Below are positions 15,962-17,500 of a stretch of DNA of 17,500 bases, piece after piece. Position 1 is the first letter of the stretch; each line of letters opens with the position of its first letter. This DNA is from Chrysomallon squamiferum (taxonomy: Eukaryota > Mollusca > Gastropoda > Neomphalida > Peltospiridae). The stretch covers positions 10,370,404-10,387,903 of the forward strand of contig CM022672.1 of NCBI GenBank assembly GCA_012295275.1. Reading direction: 5' to 3'. Below the pieces are notes generated by a model. That model saw nothing but the letters and a program-made list of their open reading frames with translations, made no database searches and had not been told where the DNA came from. The position numbers were made by a program, and so were the translations under genes.

Positions 15962-15980
15962 TAATAATAATAAAAAAAAT
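15926..15980 (+). repeat. (AAT)n microsatellite
   Basis: AATAATAAT array with A-run interruptions. Confidence 0.9.
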
Positions 15981-16101
15981 TAAAATTCTACATATCGTAT
16001 TATTATTGTTCTGTAATGGTTGTTTCTTTCCATAGATATATATAAATTATATCTGCAAGATCTCTAAGCAGCAGCTGTCAAAAAGCAACAAAAGTCGGTA
16101 G

Positions 16102-16332
16102 AAGCCCCCAGACGATCTCAGTTACTACAAATCCATAAATGACAACTTGTTTAATACCGCAAAATGCATTTGGATACGCACTGTGCACGCATTGTTAGCT
16201 AATGTGCTGCAGATATCACTTTGTTTAGAATCACTGCAACATATTGCATTTAATTTATGTCGTTCCGAGTGTGTTCTTTCTTTCGTTTATTTTTGTTTTA
16301 TTTTTTTTATATATATATATATATATATATAA
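16102..16332 (+). CDS. ambiguous open frame of complex composition
   Basis: After a TAG at 16099-16101 this frame is open for 76 codons with no early ATG. It contains KPPDDLSYYKSINDNLFN, then TAKCIWIRTVHALLANV, then LQISLCLESLQHIAFNLC, and decays into Phe/Ile/Tyr strings from T and TA repeats after about 16270. The alternation of hydrophobic and polar residues is reasonable for an exon, with four Cys before the repeat. Splice signals are weak: GTCGGTAG and GATCTCAG upstream lack pyrimidine tracts. Several frames this long are expected by chance in the window. Product unknown. Confidence 0.22.
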   Translation, partial: KPPDDLSYYKSINDNLFNTAKCIWIRTVHALLANVLQISLCLESLQHIAFNLCRSECVLSFVYFCFIFFIYIYIYI

Positions 16333-16500
16333 GTTCTATTACTGTTATTATTGTTGTTGTTATTGTTGTTATTATTATTAATTATTACTATTATTATTAT
16401 TATTATTATTATTACTTTTATAATTGTTGTTGTTATTATTAATTAATACAATTACTATTATTATTATTTTTATTATTTTTTTTTTTTTTTTTTTTTTTTT
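16308..16500 (+). repeat. (AT)n, (ATT)n and poly-T cluster
   Basis: (TA)n at about 16308-16331, mixed ATT/GTT trinucleotides at about 16340-16475, and a T run to about 16501. Tyr and Ile strings read from it are artefacts. Confidence 0.9.
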
Positions 16501-16631
16501 TCAAATGGAAGTTCCGCAAATTTGTAGCGAATAATCAGTTACAATTAAAATAAATTAAATGTTTTGTCTGTTCCATATTTCAAAACAAATACGTAAAATA
16601 AAATAAACGACATATTACCTGTTAACACACA

Positions 16632-16633
<2 letters not shown>
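16501..16633. other. AT-rich unique sequence
   Basis: Unique DNA with AATTAAAATAAATTAAAT-type runs, ending in ACACACAC that leads into the CT array. No gene seen. Confidence 0.5.
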
Positions 16634-16727
<94 letters not shown>

Positions 16728-16749
16728 CTCTCTCTCTCTATATATATAT
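16634..16749 (+). repeat. (CT)n microsatellite with one AG interruption, then (TA)n
   Basis: About 52 CT units on +, that is GA on the minus strand, broken once by CAGT near 16724-16727 and passing into TATATATATG. It is the only one of five long GA/CT arrays here that lies in the opposite orientation. Confidence 0.95.
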
Positions 16750-16832
16750 GTATTTATCTACCTTTATTTTATGTCTGTCAGTTTCTGTGTTTTCATAATA
16801 AGAGAGGAAACTCGTTTCTGTTAAACTTGCAG

Positions 16833-16944
16833 GTCACACTTCGATTATGAGAAAGATATTGTATGCATTTATAAACTGAAAGGCAACGACCCAGTCTTCG
16901 ATAAACCAGTGGTAGCCAGACATAAGGATCGATCCTGTTACTAA
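16833..16944 (+). CDS. candidate terminal coding exon, product unknown
   Basis: TTTCTGTTAAACTTGCAG (AG at 16831-16832) precedes a frame open from 16834 to TAA at 16942-16944, 36 codons, bounded upstream by a TAA at 16822-16824. It reads SHFDYEKDIVCIYKLKG, then NDPVFDKPVVARHKDRSCY. Charged and hydrophobic residues are well mixed, and 15 of 36 codons end in G/C. After the stop come 38 unique bases and then A32 with no AATAAA, so a normal 3' end is not shown. On the minus strand a 63-codon frame, Trp- and Cys-rich, starts with ATG at 16984 and overlaps completely. Either strand, or neither, could be real. Confidence 0.35.
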
Positions 16945-16981
16945 ACCATTCTTTACACCAGTGTTTAACCATTCTTCCGAT

Positions 16982-16982
<1 letters not shown>

Positions 16983-17017
<35 letters not shown>

Positions 17018-17117
17018 TCCACAAATATCAAATCACGAACAATTACATGATTCAGAAAAACTAACTACACACTTTCTCAGTTTCAAAAAATTAAAAAAAA
17101 AAAAAAAAAAAAAAAAA
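16983..17117 (+). repeat. poly-A runs A32 and A25
   Basis: A runs at 16983-17014 and 17093-17117, separated by about 80 bases of unique AT-rich sequence. Neither has AATAAA just upstream. Confidence 0.9.
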
Positions 17118-17260
17118 TATTTTATAATAAAACAGCCACGTTAATAATAATTCGCCCTGCGGGCAAATAACACATGCTAAAGCACAAATAATTTATTGAA
17201 AATGTTCTAATAGCTTTTCCATTAAACTTTCATAGGTTCCACCACCCAATTAGTTTGCAG
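17118..17260. other. unique sequence before an exon candidate
   Basis: It contains GCCCTGCGGGC at about 17154-17164, a short GC-rich hairpin (GCCC TGC GGGC) that stands out in AT-rich DNA. The right end, CACCACCCAATTAGTTTGCAG, has a weak pyrimidine tract. Confidence 0.35.
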
Positions 17261-17346
17261 TTTCTAACTGCATCTGTGTAAATTACGACGCGCGACAACG
17301 GTTTCTTTGTCGGTGTGCAACCGTGTTTCAATTAGGCTGGCACTGA
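17261..17346 (+). CDS. cysteine-containing candidate terminal exon
   Basis: AATTAGTTTGCAG ends at 17260. The frame starting at 17263 is open for 27 codons to TGA at 17344-17346 and reads SNCICVNYDARQRFLCRC, then ATVFQLGWH. The spacing C-x-C ... C-x-C with Tyr and Phe between recalls the end of an EGF-like or small disulfide-rich domain, but the glycines of an EGF signature are missing. The DNA is CpG-rich (ACGACGCGCGACAACGG). No poly(A) signal follows in the window. The call is tentative. Confidence 0.22.
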
Positions 17347-17365
17347 ACAGAGCTAATCTGCCAGC
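17336..17365. repeat. 7-bp inverted repeat
   Basis: GCTGGCA at 17336-17342 and TGCCAGC at 17359-17365 are exact reverse complements around 16 bases. Short, but GC-rich for this window. It might be part of a structured or regulatory element together with the hairpin at 17436. Confidence 0.45.
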
Positions 17366-17435
17366 TGTTGGTCGTTTTTAACATCAGAAGTGAGTTGAGT
17401 GAAAATTCTGGTTTTTAATCCTGTACGCATCAGTT

Positions 17436-17459
17436 GCCACTCCTTAAACAAGGAGTGGC
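17436..17459. repeat. perfect 10-bp hairpin with 4-base loop
   Basis: GCCACTCCTT at 17436-17445 and AAGGAGTGGC at 17450-17459 pair without mismatch around AAAC. The right arm continues into CTGGGG and then T-rich sequence. It is not a histone-type stem-loop, whose consensus differs. It could be a transposon end, a structured RNA element or a regulatory palindrome. Confidence 0.65.
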
Positions 17460-17500
17460 CTGGGGTTTTTGTGTGTTTTTTTTTTTTGTTTTTTTTGTTT

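Noticed and set aside
16902-16935. tRNA-like A/B box pair (ACCAGTGGTAGCC ... GGATCGATCC)
   Set aside because: Spacing is too short and the A box is off consensus. It also overlaps an open frame.

Overview
This looks like a stretch of a large, AT-rich, repeat-dense invertebrate nuclear genome, and a cephalopod mollusc such as an octopus is my best guess. The guess rests on texture: very long (GA)n/(CT)n arrays, (CA)n and (ACAT)n tracts, long (ATT)n/(ACT)n trinucleotide arrays, 20-35 bp poly-A and poly-T runs, and exon-like fragments flanked by AG and GT splice signals. There are no prokaryotic operons, no rRNA, no complete tRNA and no CRISPR array. No complete protein-coding gene with a recognisable product lies in the window.

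The best gene evidence is on the + strand between about 4.9 and 6.6 kb. A possible internal exon (4924-5167) ends at a near-consensus donor. An intron of about 970 bp that is almost entirely pyrimidine follows. A terminal exon (6139-6264) then ends in TAG, and a 3' UTR with AATAAA at 6567-6572 follows it. The terminal exon has GC-rich third codon positions (29 of 41 by my count), very unlike its surroundings. A CpG-dense block at about 1.56-1.84 kb could hold an upstream exon or start region of the same gene, but nothing links them directly. I do not recognise the product.

Elsewhere there are isolated exon-like frames, mostly preceded by a pyrimidine tract plus AG: 11803-11862, 13930-14046, 14915-14993, 15734-15889, 16833-16944 and 17261-17346 on +, and 7361-7483 on -. 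Open blocks also occur at 8109-8342, 10484-10582, 10735-11061 and 16102-16332. In DNA this AT-rich a 40-codon open frame is common by chance, so these are low-confidence leads.

The remaining structure is repetitive or palindromic. The main items are a partial tRNA-derived SINE head (184-210, -), a diverged minisatellite (2515-2760), an exact 32-bp tandem duplication (2847-2914), a CTCF-like motif (3520-3533), and a perfect 20-bp inverted repeat with a CRE palindrome in each arm (7050-7134). Further on are a 16-bp palindrome (8523-8538), a 0.6-kb minisatellite with a 240-bp stretch lacking any G (12569-13195), and AATAAA followed closely by A34 (13302-13352), which suggests a retroposed 3' end. 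Short hairpins lie at 11959-11985 and 17436-17459. I see no clear new biological system. The CRE inverted repeat, the G-less minisatellite and the partial gene are the best leads.
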